Source of the DNA: Pannonibacter phragmitetus DSM 14782
Lineage (GTDB): Bacteria > Pseudomonadota > Alphaproteobacteria > Rhizobiales > Stappiaceae
Assembly (NCBI RefSeq): GCF_000382365.1
Contig: NZ_KB908220.1
Coordinates: forward strand, 1-64,000
DNA: 64,000 nucleotides
Reading direction: 5' to 3'
The translations under genes and the position numbers were made by a program. Positions 50,658-60,947 of the stretch are shown one piece after another. Position 1 is the first letter of the stretch. Every line of letters begins with the position of its first letter. The notes below the pieces were generated by a model, which ran no database searches, had not been told where the DNA came from, and saw nothing but the letters and a program-made list of their open reading frames with translations.

Positions 50658-52340
50658 ATGAAGATCCTGCCATCCTCGGTCTCGGGGAAGCTATATGGAC
50701 TGGTCGCGTTCTTTGCGGCTTGTTTCATTCTTGTCATTTCGTACCAGCTTTGGAACTTGCGGACGAATTTGATGCAGTTCAAGAGCTCCGAAGTTCGCAG
50801 TCTTGTAGATGCTGCAATTGGTATTGCAGACACATACAACCAGCTCGCCAAAAAAGGTGAGATGTCCATAGAGGAAGCGCAGGCTGAAGCTAAAACAGCC
50901 ATTCGCGGCATCAAGTTTGACGGCGACAATTATATCTTTGGCTACGATGAGAAAGGTATCCGCCTGATACATGCTCAGAAGCCGGATACGGAAGGCACGA
51001 ACCGTTGGGAAACTAAAGACTCTCAAGGTAAATATCACATTCGCGAGTTTATCGACGTAGCCACGAGAAGCGGTGGCGGCTATGTTGATTATTACTACGA
51101 AGCACCCACAGGCGGTCACTTCCCCAAAACTAGCTATGTTGGATACTACAAAGATTGGGGCTGGGTTCTTGGATCCGGCATTCTTTTTGATAACGTCAAT
51201 GCACTTTATTGGGACCAGGTCATCAAAAGTGTCAGTTTGACATTCATTCTTCTTGCCGCCGCACTCACGCTTAGCCTTTTCCTTGCAAAGTCAATAGCGA
51301 ACCCGCTGAGGCGCCTGAGTGCGCAGATGCTTCGTATCGCAGACAATCAACTGGACGAACCGGTTGAAGGAACGGATCGATCTGACGAAGTCGGAAGCAT
51401 GAGCCGCGCCGTTGAGGTCTTCCGCGAAAACGGTCTTACCCGCCAGAAGCTTGAGAGTCAGAGCGAAGCTGACCGTCTGCGCGAGCATCAGCGCCAGGAG
51501 GCGATTGCCCGCCTGATCGAGAGCTTCCAGATCGAATCGCAGCAGGCGCTTGGTGTCGTTGCCGAGAACACCGGCCGCCTGAACGAAGCCGCCATTGCCC
51601 TGAAACAGATCGCCACCCGCACCGAGGAGAGTTCCGGCAGCGCAGCGGCCGCCTCCGAACAGGCAACCGCCAACGTGCAGACCGTCGCCTCGGCGGCAGA
51701 GGAGCTCTCCGCCTCCATCGGCGAGATCAACCGCCAGGTCAGCCAGAGCAGCATTATCGTCGGCAAAGCCACCACCAGTGCCGCCCAGTCGAATCAGAAG
51801 GTCGCCAGCCTTGACGCTGCCGCACAGAAGATCGGCGAAGTCGTCAGCCTGATCCAGGCGATTGCCGAACAGACCAACCTGCTCGCGCTCAACGCAACGA
51901 TCGAGGCCGCCCGCGCCGGTGAGGCCGGCAAGGGCTTTGCTGTCGTCGCCGCCGAAGTGAAGGAACTGGCCAACCAGACCTCCAAGGCAACGGAAGAAAT
52001 CTCCTCGCAGATCTCTGCCATCCAGGCCTCGACCCGCGAGACCGTTGCCGTGATCGAAGAGATCACCGACATCATGGAAGAGGTGAATGGCTACACCGGC
52101 GCCATTGCCGGGGCCGTCGACGAGCAGGGCAAGGCAACGCGGGAAATCTCCGCCAACGTTCAGGAAGCTGCTCAGGGCACCCGTATGGCCACGGAAAACA
52201 TGCACCACGTCGCCGACGGGGCAACCCGCACCGCCCAGACGGCTGAAGGCGTGCTGCAGAACTCCACCCAGACCGCCCGCAGCACGGAAGACCTGCGCAA
52301 CCGCATCGAGACCTTCCTCAGGGCTGTGGCGGCTGCTTGA
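50658..52340 (+). CDS. Methyl-accepting chemotaxis protein with Cache sensor
   Basis: Transmembrane chemoreceptor of 560 residues. Helix 1 at 11-30, a periplasmic single Cache domain (about 35-185, with [14 protein letters not shown] and WGWVLGSGI), helix 2 at 191-212, HAMP at 212-264 and a methyl-accepting domain to the end, with the CheA/CheW-contacting tip in the [23 protein letters not shown] region. No C-terminal NWETF-type CheR tether is present. The ligand is unknown; single Cache domains often bind small organic acids. The DNA of the sensor half is visibly less GC-rich than that of the signalling half, with the change near codon 250-265. Followed by its own terminator. Confidence 0.95.
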   Translation: MKILPSSVSGKLYGLVAFFAACFILVISYQLWNLRTNLMQFKSSEVRSLVDAAIGIADTYNQLAKKGEMSIEEAQAEAKTAIRGIKFDGDNYIFGYDEKGIRLIHAQKPDTEGTNRWETKDSQGKYHIREFIDVATRSGGGYVDYYYEAPTGGHFPKTSYVGYYKDWGWVLGSGILFDNVNALYWDQVIKSVSLTFILLAAALTLSLFLAKSIANPLRRLSAQMLRIADNQLDEPVEGTDRSDEVGSMSRAVEVFRENGLTRQKLESQSEADRLREHQRQEAIARLIESFQIESQQALGVVAENTGRLNEAAIALKQIATRTEESSGSAAAASEQATANVQTVASAAEELSASIGEINRQVSQSSIIVGKATTSAAQSNQKVASLDAAAQKIGEVVSLIQAIAEQTNLLALNATIEAARAGEAGKGFAVVAAEVKELANQTSKATEEISSQISAIQASTRETVAVIEEITDIMEEVNGYTGAIAGAVDEQGKATREISANVQEAAQGTRMATENMHHVADGATRTAQTAEGVLQNSTQTARSTEDLRNRIETFLRAVAAA

Positions 52341-52380
52341 CATCAGACCCGGCGGGCAGTCACCTGCCCTCCACAGACAG

Positions 52381-52409
52381 AAACCGGCGGATCGTTCCGC
52401 CGGTTTTTT
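52381..52409 (+). terminator. Intrinsic terminator of the chemoreceptor gene
   Basis: aaaccggcgga (52381-52391), loop tcgt, tccgccggttt (52396-52406), continuing as six T. Convergent with the GGDEF gene; the reverse strand has only a broken T run. Confidence 0.95.
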
Positions 52410-52445
52410 GCTGGGCAGATGCCCGCAGCAGCCCCTGACGGCCCC

Positions 52446-53753
52446 TCAGATGCCAGCAGCCGCCCCTGGCTGGAACACCGCAAACTGATTCTTGCCGTTC
52501 TTCTTGGCCGCATACATGGCGCAATCCGCTGCATGCAGAAGCAGATCGCTTTCGCAGCCGTCGGACGGGTAATGCGAAATCCCGATGGATGCGCTGACGC
52601 AGACAGCCTCCTTGCCGGTATCGATCGGACGGGCGATGTCCGTCAGCAGATGCTGGGCCAGCGCTCTCACCGCATCGACTCCGGACTGGGCGTCAACAAT
52701 CAGCGCGAATTCATCGCCGCCAAGACGAAAGCTGCCTGCGCTGGCACACAGGCTGATGCGGCGGCTCACTTCCTTGAGAACATCATCCCCGGCGCGGTGG
52801 CCATAGGTGTCATTGACGGCCTTGAAGCCATCAAGATCGATGATCAGCAGAAAGAACTCAGCCGCCTTCCCCTTGGGCTCCGTCCGGCCCGACAGCTCTG
52901 CATTGAAATGATAGCGGTTGCCCAGGCTGGTGATCTGGTCGAAATGGGCTGCGCGCCACAGGTCGAGCTGACTGTTATAGGCGTCCGTGATGTCCTGCAG
53001 AACGCCCTGAATCACCGGCTCCCCGAGATGGTTGACGCTGCCATGGCCCGCAATCTTGAAACGGCGGACCAGGCCTGACGGATGGCTGAACTCCACCTCA
53101 TGGGACACGGGCGCCAGGCTCGGCAGATCCGGCTGCGCCAGCATATCCTCGATCGTTCGGCGGACAGCGGGTGCAAAGGGCCGCAAAGCCGTTTCAAGAT
53201 CGATATCCGTGCCGCTGCTGATTCCGTAAAGTTCATAGGTCCGGCCGGACCAGAGCATCCGTCCCGTCCGGATCTCGTAGGTCCATGCTCCGATGCCTGA
53301 AAGAGCCTCAAGCTGGGCAAGCCAGGCGGCGCGCCGCTCGGCATCGCTCTTGAGGCTGAGCAGCTGATCTTCAAAGGAGCGCCGCTCCGGCGCCGGAAAG
53401 ACGGCCACATCGTAAAGCCGAGGCGAGATCCCGGTCCGGACCGTCATGTTGAGCAGAACGGGTGTGGACGAAGACGCTGCCTGCAGGCTGAGCGCGACTT
53501 CAGAACAGGCGCCTTCGATGTGCAGCAGCGGGGCCAGAATACTTTCGAAATAGATCTGGCCCGGCCTGCTCAGGAAGCTGCTGAGGCGCTTGCCCTCTGC
53601 TGCAGTTTCGTCAATTCCGGCAAGGCGGCAGAACAGCCTGTTGGCACGGGTCAACCGGAATGAGGCATCCGTGACCGCCAGCGCGCAAGGAGCATCATAC
53701 CATGCGTCAAGGAGCCCGGAGACGTCAGCTGAGGGGGATGGGAAGCCCGGCAT
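52446..53753 (-). CDS. PAS-PAS-GGDEF protein, probable diguanylate cyclase
   Basis: Soluble 435-residue protein predicted to make c-di-GMP. PAS 1 spans about 13-122 and contains PGQIYFESILAPLLHIEGA, a form I associate with PAS domains of stress phosphatases; a short coiled coil (123-148) leads to PAS 2 (149-258); the GGDEF domain (270-430) has NDTYGHRAGDDVL at 314-326 and an intact LGGDEF (344-349). The allosteric RxxD I-site that usually precedes GGDEF reads CASA (337-340), so product inhibition at that site should be absent. No EAL domain and no membrane helix. The ATG at 53753 has AGG upstream; the frame also opens at a TTG (53771). The start lies inside the upstream hydrolase gene, indicating coupling. 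Confidence 0.9.
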   Translation of the reverse strand: MPGFPSPSADVSGLLDAWYDAPCALAVTDASFRLTRANRLFCRLAGIDETAAEGKRLSSFLSRPGQIYFESILAPLLHIEGACSEVALSLQAASSSTPVLLNMTVRTGISPRLYDVAVFPAPERRSFEDQLLSLKSDAERRAAWLAQLEALSGIGAWTYEIRTGRMLWSGRTYELYGISSGTDIDLETALRPFAPAVRRTIEDMLAQPDLPSLAPVSHEVEFSHPSGLVRRFKIAGHGSVNHLGEPVIQGVLQDITDAYNSQLDLWRAAHFDQITSLGNRYHFNAELSGRTEPKGKAAEFFLLIIDLDGFKAVNDTYGHRAGDDVLKEVSRRISLCASAGSFRLGGDEFALIVDAQSGVDAVRALAQHLLTDIARPIDTGKEAVCVSASIGISHYPSDGCESDLLLHAADCAMYAAKKNGKNQFAVFQPGAAAGI

Positions 53754-54543
53754 AGCACCTGATCTCTTCAATGACTTCGGCAGGATGGCTCACATGCGGA
53801 CAATGGCCCGTAACCTTGAGTTCGACGAACTGCGCGTTGGGCATCTGTGCGGCAACATAGCGCCCGGCACTCTGCGGCGCGATAACATCTTCGGAGCACT
53901 GGATGACCAGAGCCGGTGTGGTGACGGACGCCAGATCGCTGCGGTTGTCACTCCAGAACGTCAGGGCTGCAAAATGCTGTGCGACATCGGGATCCGTCCG
54001 GCAGAAGCTTTCCTCCAGAACCGCCGTCAGTTCCGGGCGATCCGGATTGCCCATGATCAGCGGCGCAATCCCTTTCGTCCAGCCGAGATAGTTCGACCGC
54101 ATCGCCTCGATCAGGCCTTCAATGTCGGCAGCATTGAAGCCTCCCTGATACGCGCCATCATTCACATAGCACGGAGACGGACCGATCAGCACCAGCTGCC
54201 TGAACAGATCCGGCCGCTTCCCGGCCGCCAGAACGCCAATCATGGCGCTGACGGAATGGCCAACGAATATGACCGGCTCGGAACAGACATTCTCAATGAG
54301 CTCGATACAGTCATCCGCATAATCGGCAAGCGACTGATACCGCTCGTAGCTGAAGCAGCTGTGATCCGAATTGCCGAATCCGATCAGGTCAAACAGAATC
54401 ACCTGGCCGGACGCTTCAAAGGCGGGCGCCACATCCTTCCACATGGTCTGGTCACAGCCGAGGCCATGGGCAAAGACGATCGGCACACGCCCCCTGCCAC
54501 GCAGCGTCACCGCATATTTTCTTGAAACGTCCTGCACGCTCAT
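53725..54543 (-). CDS. RsbQ-like alpha/beta hydrolase
   Basis: A 272-residue cytoplasmic alpha/beta hydrolase strongly resembling Bacillus subtilis RsbQ as I remember that sequence: FAHGLGCDQTMWKDVAPAF near the N-terminus, LVLIGPSPCYVND in the middle and VTGHCPHVSHP near the end. The triad is Ser97 (GHSVS), Asp219 (CSEDVIAP) and His247 (GHCPH), the last two at the same numbers as in RsbQ. RsbQ is related to the plant receptors KAI2 and D14 and is required for RsbP, a PAS phosphatase, to sense energy stress. Here the gene overlaps a PAS-PAS-GGDEF gene by 29 bases. Start at 54543 is supported by GAGG 8 bases upstream; the frame to 54564 is less likely. Name withheld because function here is inferred. 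Confidence 0.9.
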   Translation of the reverse strand: MSVQDVSRKYAVTLRGRGRVPIVFAHGLGCDQTMWKDVAPAFEASGQVILFDLIGFGNSDHSCFSYERYQSLADYADDCIELIENVCSEPVIFVGHSVSAMIGVLAAGKRPDLFRQLVLIGPSPCYVNDGAYQGGFNAADIEGLIEAMRSNYLGWTKGIAPLIMGNPDRPELTAVLEESFCRTDPDVAQHFAALTFWSDNRSDLASVTTPALVIQCSEDVIAPQSAGRYVAAQMPNAQFVELKVTGHCPHVSHPAEVIEEIRCYAGLPIPLS

Positions 54544-54768
54544 ACAGCAATCCTCACAGCCCACACCCTGCAGTTTAAGGACTTGCGATTAGGCAGGAGT
54601 AAAAATTTATCCGCGAACTGCGCAATAACGATGATTACTTATAAAAAACAGAGACTTAAACTCTTGAAGCGAAGCCAAACCCGCTTCAAAGAAGCACGAA
54701 TCCGGGCAAATTCAGCCATGGCGTCAAAGTGAATTGACGCAAGATTCGTGGATATCGAGGAGATAAGA
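54544..54768. other. AT-rich gap between tRNA-Val and the hydrolase gene
   Basis: About 225 bases containing two weak hairpins: ttgaagcg/cgcttcaa (54664-54689) and gcgtcaa/ttgacgc (54721-54740). These may end the tRNA-Val transcript. The hydrolase promoter should lie here, but no good -35/-10 pair was recognised. Confidence 0.45.
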
Positions 54769-54844
54769 TGGTGGGCGGTGAGAGACTCGAACTCCCGACA
54801 TCCTCGGTGTAAACGAGGCGCTCTACCAACTGAGCTAACCGCCC
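54769..54844 (-). tRNA. tRNA-Val (anticodon TAC)
   Basis: Minus-strand cloverleaf: acceptor GGGCGGT with ACCGCCC, D arm AGCTCAGTTGGTAGAGC, anticodon stem CCTCG/CGAGG around TTTACAC, T loop GTTCGAG, discriminator A and encoded CCA; 76 bases. Confidence 0.97.
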
Positions 54845-55198
54845 GGCACTGATGGCCAGCCGGATCGAGGCGATCCGGAAGCCCGTCTTTTAGGGGCAAT
54901 GATCCGGCTTGGCAAGGGCCAAGGGACCTTCACGCGTTTTTCCTCAGGGCTCTGGATAACCTGTTGATGGCGGAACGGCAGACGCGCTTCGGATGGCGGA
55001 AAACCGTGGCTTCATGCCGTCCCGCAGCGAGCTTTTCTGATTGCGGCATGCTCAAGCCCTTGTGGCGCTGGAGCATTCTCAGGGCGGGATACGCCGGCAT
55101 CGCAAGACAGGCCGTTCATCTCAGGTGACAGCCGCAGATGCCCGCTTCCCCCTTGGCCGCCTCTCCCCTGCCCGCCTCACTCTTGCCCGCCGGAACGG
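54845..55198. other. Intergenic region between hupB terminator and tRNA-Val
   Basis: About 350 bases with no supported gene. It must contain the tRNA-Val promoter on the minus strand. I see no repeat, no att-like copy of the tRNA end and no convincing small ORF. Confidence 0.45.
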
Positions 55199-55232
55199 AA
55201 AAACCCGCGCATGGAGACCACACGCGGGTTTT
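55199..55232 (-). terminator. Intrinsic terminator of hupB (bidirectional form)
   Basis: aaaaacccgcg (55199-55209) pairs with cgcgggtttt (55223-55232). Both strands end in A/T runs. It lies 117 bases after the hupB stop, beyond a second hairpin. Confidence 0.85.
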
Positions 55233-55300
55233 CGGGCGGGCTGAGCACCAGGCTCCGGATGCAGATGCTGCCGGGACGCGGCGGCTCAGCGCCGCACGGG

Positions 55301-55334
55301 CTTTACCGTGCCGCCCGAAGGCGGCCCGGTAAAG
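55301..55334 (-). other. Stable hairpin just after hupB
   Basis: ctttaccg (55301-55308) pairs with cggtaaag (55327-55334), enclosing ccgcc-cgaa-ggcgg. It begins 15 bases after the hupB stop codon, without a U tract. Likely a 3' UTR stability or processing element. Confidence 0.6.
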
Positions 55335-55348
55335 GCTCCGGAACTGCC

Positions 55349-55624
55349 TCAGGCGTTCACGGCGTCCTTGAGGCCCTTGCCGGCCTTGAACTTCGGCGTC
55401 TTGGAAGCCGGGATCTGGATCGTTTCGCCAGTGCGCGGGTTACGGCCTTCGGTGGCTGCACGCTCGGAAACCGAGAAGTTGCCAAAGCCGATGATGCGGA
55501 CTTCGTCACCGCCCTTGAGCGCCTGGGTCACGGCGTCGAACGTGGCGTCGACGGCTTCACCGGCCTGAGCCTTGGTCAGGCCAGTCTTCTCAGCCACGGC
55601 CGCGATCAGATCGTTCTTGTTCAT
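55349..55624 (-). CDS. hupB: DNA-binding protein HU
   Basis: Nucleoid protein of 91 residues. Start [21 protein letters not shown] forms the dimerisation helices; [18 protein letters not shown] carries the flexible DNA-binding arm with the conserved Arg-Asn-Pro, and [15 protein letters not shown] closes the fold. Lies downstream of lon, across a terminator, as in many proteobacteria. AAAGGGA precedes the ATG. Confidence 0.97.
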   Translation of the reverse strand: MNKNDLIAAVAEKTGLTKAQAGEAVDATFDAVTQALKGGDEVRIIGFGNFSVSERAATEGRNPRTGETIQIPASKTPKFKAGKGLKDAVNA

Positions 55625-55755
55625 AGCAGTCCCTTTCTACAAAACGGCGGAAAGCAGGCGATTCTCGCCAAAGCCGCTGGCCGGAAATTCGTGCGAAACA
55701 GACGGCAAAGCAAGCCATTTTTTCGCAGAAAACCGCCATTTTCACCCGATTCTCC

Positions 55756-55785
55756 AAGAAAAAAGCCCCGGCGCAAGCCGGGGCT
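55756..55785 (-). terminator. Intrinsic terminator of lon
   Basis: agccccggc (55764-55772), loop gcaa, gccggggct (55777-55785); on the minus strand TTTTTCTT follows. It lies 24 bases after the lon stop codon. Confidence 0.93.
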
Positions 55786-55809
55786 CCAATTATTTCAGGC
55801 GTTCACGCT

Positions 55810-58242
<2,433 letters not shown>

Positions 58243-58410
58243 GTCCATTCCTTTCTTGCCGCACGCCTGTGTCCCGGGAGGGGGGACCGCATGCAGCGCT
58301 CTTGGGATGGCCCTCCGGTCCCGGGGTGGTCCGGATGAGGGCCGGCTGATCCCGCCTCACATGAGCACGAATGTCAGCCGCCAAACCATCGTCATGGTCT
58401 ATTAGGTGGA

Positions 58411-58441
58411 CACCCGCGCCATGGGTGTCAAGGCAAGGCAG
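58411..58441 (-). promoter_or_regulatory. Candidate lon promoter overlapped by an inverted repeat
   Basis: On the minus strand TTGACA (58436-58441) is followed 19 bases later by CCTAAT (58411-58416). The spacer holds the inverted repeat gacaccc (58419-58425) / gggtgtc (58433-58439), which covers part of the TTGACA box, a typical place for a repressor site. The spacing is long for sigma-70, so a heat-shock-type promoter is also possible. The rest of 58243-58594 shows only GC-rich hairpins. Confidence 0.45.
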
Positions 58442-58539
58442 CAATATCCCTTCAGCTTGCCTGTTGACGACCGGGCCGCAATCCGCGCTCCCCCGCCAGA
58501 CGCAGGGAAAAACCGTCATTCCGGGCCCCGGATGAAACA

Positions 58540-58565
58540 GAAATGCCGCCCGGAGGCGGCATTTC
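58540..58565 (-). terminator. Hairpin terminator of clpX
   Basis: gaaatgccgcc (58540-58550), loop cgga, ggcggcatttc (58555-58565). The minus strand then reads TTTCTGTTTC, a modest U tract. It begins about 30 bases after the clpX stop codon. Confidence 0.8.
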
Positions 58566-58594
58566 AGAACTGCGTGAACGCAAGGCCGGAAGGC

Positions 58595-59860
58595 TCAGGC
58601 GCTCGTTGCCGTGGTCTCGGCACGGTCCTCGTAGATGTAGAGCGGACGGGCCTTGCCATCCACCACTTCCGGCGAGATGACAACTTCCTTGACGCCCTTG
58701 AGGCCAGGCAGCTCGTACATGGTGTCGAGAAGGATGGCCTCCAGAATGGAGCGCAGGCCGCGGGCACCCGTCTTGCGCTCGATGGCGCGGCGGGAAATCG
58801 CCTTGAGAGCCTCGTCGTGGAAGGTCAGTTCCACGTTCTCCATCTCGAACAGGCGCTGGTACTGCTTGACCAGAGCGTTCTTCGGCTCGGTCAGGATCGT
58901 CACCAGAGCTTCCTCATCGAGGTCTTCCAGCGTGGCGATGACAGGCAGACGGCCGACGAATTCCGGGATCAGGCCGAACTTCAGCAGATCCTCAGGCTCC
59001 AGCTCGGAGAACAGCTCGCCGATGCGGCGGTCTTCCGGGCCCACCACATTGGCCTTGAAGCCGATGGTGGACTTGCGGCCGCGGTCGGAGATGATCTTGT
59101 CGAGACCGGCAAAGGCGCCGCCGCAGATGAACAGGATGTTGGTCGTGTCCACCTGCAGGAATTCCTGCTGGGGATGCTTGCGCCCGCCCTGCGGCGGAAC
59201 GGAAGCCACGGTGCCTTCCATGATCTTCAGCAGGGCCTGCTGCACGCCTTCGCCCGACACGTCGCGGGTGATGGACGGGTTGTCGGCCTTGCGGCTGATC
59301 TTGTCCACCTCGTCGATGTAGACGATGCCGCGCTGCGCCCGCTCGACATTGTAGTCGGCAGCCTGAAGCAGCTTGAGGATGATGTTCTCCACGTCCTCGC
59401 CCACGTAGCCGGCTTCCGTCAGCGTGGTGGCATCGGCCATGGTGAAGGGCACATCCAGGATGCGCGCGAGCGTCTGGGCCAGCAGCGTCTTGCCGCAGCC
59501 GGTGGGGCCGCAAAGCAGGATGTTGGACTTGGCCAGTTCGACGTCGTTGTTCTTGCTGGCGTGATTCAGGCGCTTGTAGTGGTTGTGAACCGCCACGGAC
59601 AGCACCTTCTTGGCGCTGTTCTGCCCGATCACGTAGTCATCGAGGACACGGCGAATCTCTTGCGGCGTCGGAATCCCGTCGCGCGATTTCACCAGCGAGG
59701 ACTTGTTCTCCTCGCGTATGATGTCCATGCACAGCTCGACACATTCATCGCAGATGAAAACAGTCGGACCGGCGATCAGCTTGCGAACTTCATGCTGGCT
59801 CTTGCCGCAGAACGAGCAGTAGAGCGTATTCTTGGAGTCGCTGCCGCTGGCCTTCGTCAT
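58595..59860 (-). CDS. clpX: ClpX, unfoldase subunit of ClpXP
   Basis: AAA+ unfoldase of 421 residues that feeds substrates to ClpP. The N-terminal zinc finger has Cys15, Cys18, Cys37 and Cys40. Walker A GPTGCGKT, Walker [10 protein letters not shown], the pore-loop GYVGEDVE and the IGF-type loop for ClpP docking region (STIGFKANV near 270) are present. Lies 226 bases after clpP, so it may have its own promoter. Central in alphaproteobacterial cell-cycle and stress regulation. Confidence 0.97.
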   Translation of the reverse strand: MTKASGSDSKNTLYCSFCGKSQHEVRKLIAGPTVFICDECVELCMDIIREENKSSLVKSRDGIPTPQEIRRVLDDYVIGQNSAKKVLSVAVHNHYKRLNHASKNNDVELAKSNILLCGPTGCGKTLLAQTLARILDVPFTMADATTLTEAGYVGEDVENIILKLLQAADYNVERAQRGIVYIDEVDKISRKADNPSITRDVSGEGVQQALLKIMEGTVASVPPQGGRKHPQQEFLQVDTTNILFICGGAFAGLDKIISDRGRKSTIGFKANVVGPEDRRIGELFSELEPEDLLKFGLIPEFVGRLPVIATLEDLDEEALVTILTEPKNALVKQYQRLFEMENVELTFHDEALKAISRRAIERKTGARGLRSILEAILLDTMYELPGLKGVKEVVISPEVVDGKARPLYIYEDRAETTATSA

Positions 59861-60086
59861 CTATTCAACCCCGCAGGTTCCGGAAGGGGCACGCCCCTTC
59901 CTTTCTGTCTCCCGAAGCTGGCCCGTCCAGCCGCTCCGGTTCCGGTCCGAGACCGCATTTCCGGCCTTTACGAACAAGCATGCTCCATGCTTCGCCCGTA
60001 AAGATCAACATTCGTTTAAGCCGGTCATCCAAACAATGACCTGTTGAAGGAAGAGGAGCCGGCAAAGCTCCCTTCCCTCATACCCC

Positions 60087-60722
60087 TCAGGCGCTTTCGC
60101 CGCCAGAGAGGCTGTTGCGGTCGGCAATCACATTGTCGATGATGCCGAATTCCTTTGCCGTATCCGCCGTCATGAAGTTGTCGCGCTCAAGAGCCTCTTC
60201 CACCTGGTCGAGGGTCTGGCCCGTGTGCTTCACGTAGATTTCATTCAGGCGGCGCTTCAGGCTCAGGATTTCCTTCGCATGCAGCATGATGTCGGACGCC
60301 TGGCCACGGAACCCGCCGGACGGCTGGTGCACCATGACGCGCGCGTTCGGCAGCGCAAAGCGGGAACCCTTGTGGCCGGCTGCCAGCAGCAGCGAGCCCA
60401 TGGAGGCGGCCTGACCGATGCAGAGCGTCGACACTTCCGGCCGGATGAACTGCATGGTGTCGTAGATCGCAAGGCCAGCCGTCACGAGGCCGCCGGGCGA
60501 ATTGATGTAGATCGAGATTTCCTTCGTCGGGTTCTCCGACTCAAGGAACAGCAGCTGCGCGCAGATCAGCGTCGCCATATGATCCTCGACCGGGCCGGTG
60601 AGGAAAATGATGCGTTCCTTCAGGAGGCGCGAGTAGATGTCGAAGGCCCGTTCGCCGCGGCTGGTCTGCTCGACGACCATCGGCACGAGCGTGTTCGTGT
60701 AGAATTCGACAGGATCCTGCAT
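60087..60722 (-). CDS. clpP: ClpP, proteolytic subunit
   Basis: Serine peptidase of 211 residues forming the two-ring ClpP barrel. Catalytic triad is Ser107 (GQAASMGS), His132 (VMVHQPSGG) and Asp181 (ERDNF), each aligned to the E. coli residues. The N-terminal propeptide is short. Lies between tig and clpX, the common order. ATG 60722. Confidence 0.97.
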   Translation of the reverse strand: MQDPVEFYTNTLVPMVVEQTSRGERAFDIYSRLLKERIIFLTGPVEDHMATLICAQLLFLESENPTKEISIYINSPGGLVTAGLAIYDTMQFIRPEVSTLCIGQAASMGSLLLAAGHKGSRFALPNARVMVHQPSGGFRGQASDIMLHAKEILSLKRRLNEIYVKHTGQTLDQVEEALERDNFMTADTAKEFGIIDNVIADRNSLSGGESA

Positions 60723-60889
60723 ACCTCATCCATCTTCTGGCTTTGCCGCCCGCAGGCCACCGGGGCGCGGGCAGACAGCGTTGAAACGCATCTTCGTCAG
60801 TCAGGCACCGCACCGTTGCGCGGCCCTTTGAGTCGAAAAAAGCGACACCCATACATAGGGGATGCCGCCAGCAACTCAAGACTGTTGCA

Positions 60890-60930
60890 GATGCGGCGTG
60901 AAGGCAAGGTTAAAGCCCCCACGCCGCATC
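60890..60930 (-). other. Hairpin after tig
   Basis: gatgcggcgtg (60890-60900) pairs exactly with cacgccgcatc (60920-60930) around a 19-base loop. It begins 17 bases after the tig stop and has no U tract, so it may be a weak terminator or a 3' end element. Confidence 0.6.
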
Positions 60931-60947
60931 GCCAAGTCCCTATGGGA

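Noticed and set aside
50332-54768. Integrative element or prophage at a tRNA
   Set aside because: No integrase, excisionase or phage gene is present and no duplicate of a tRNA 3' end was found at the other border.
54639-54899. Minus ORF containing SSVGRAPRLHRGCREFESL
   Set aside because: It reads through the tRNA-Val gene; a known type of false ORF.
60087-60722. Possible loss of the ClpP catalytic Asp
   Set aside because: On first alignment the ERDT segment of E. coli seemed missing, but the catalytic Asp aligns with Asp181 in ERDNF, so the triad is complete.
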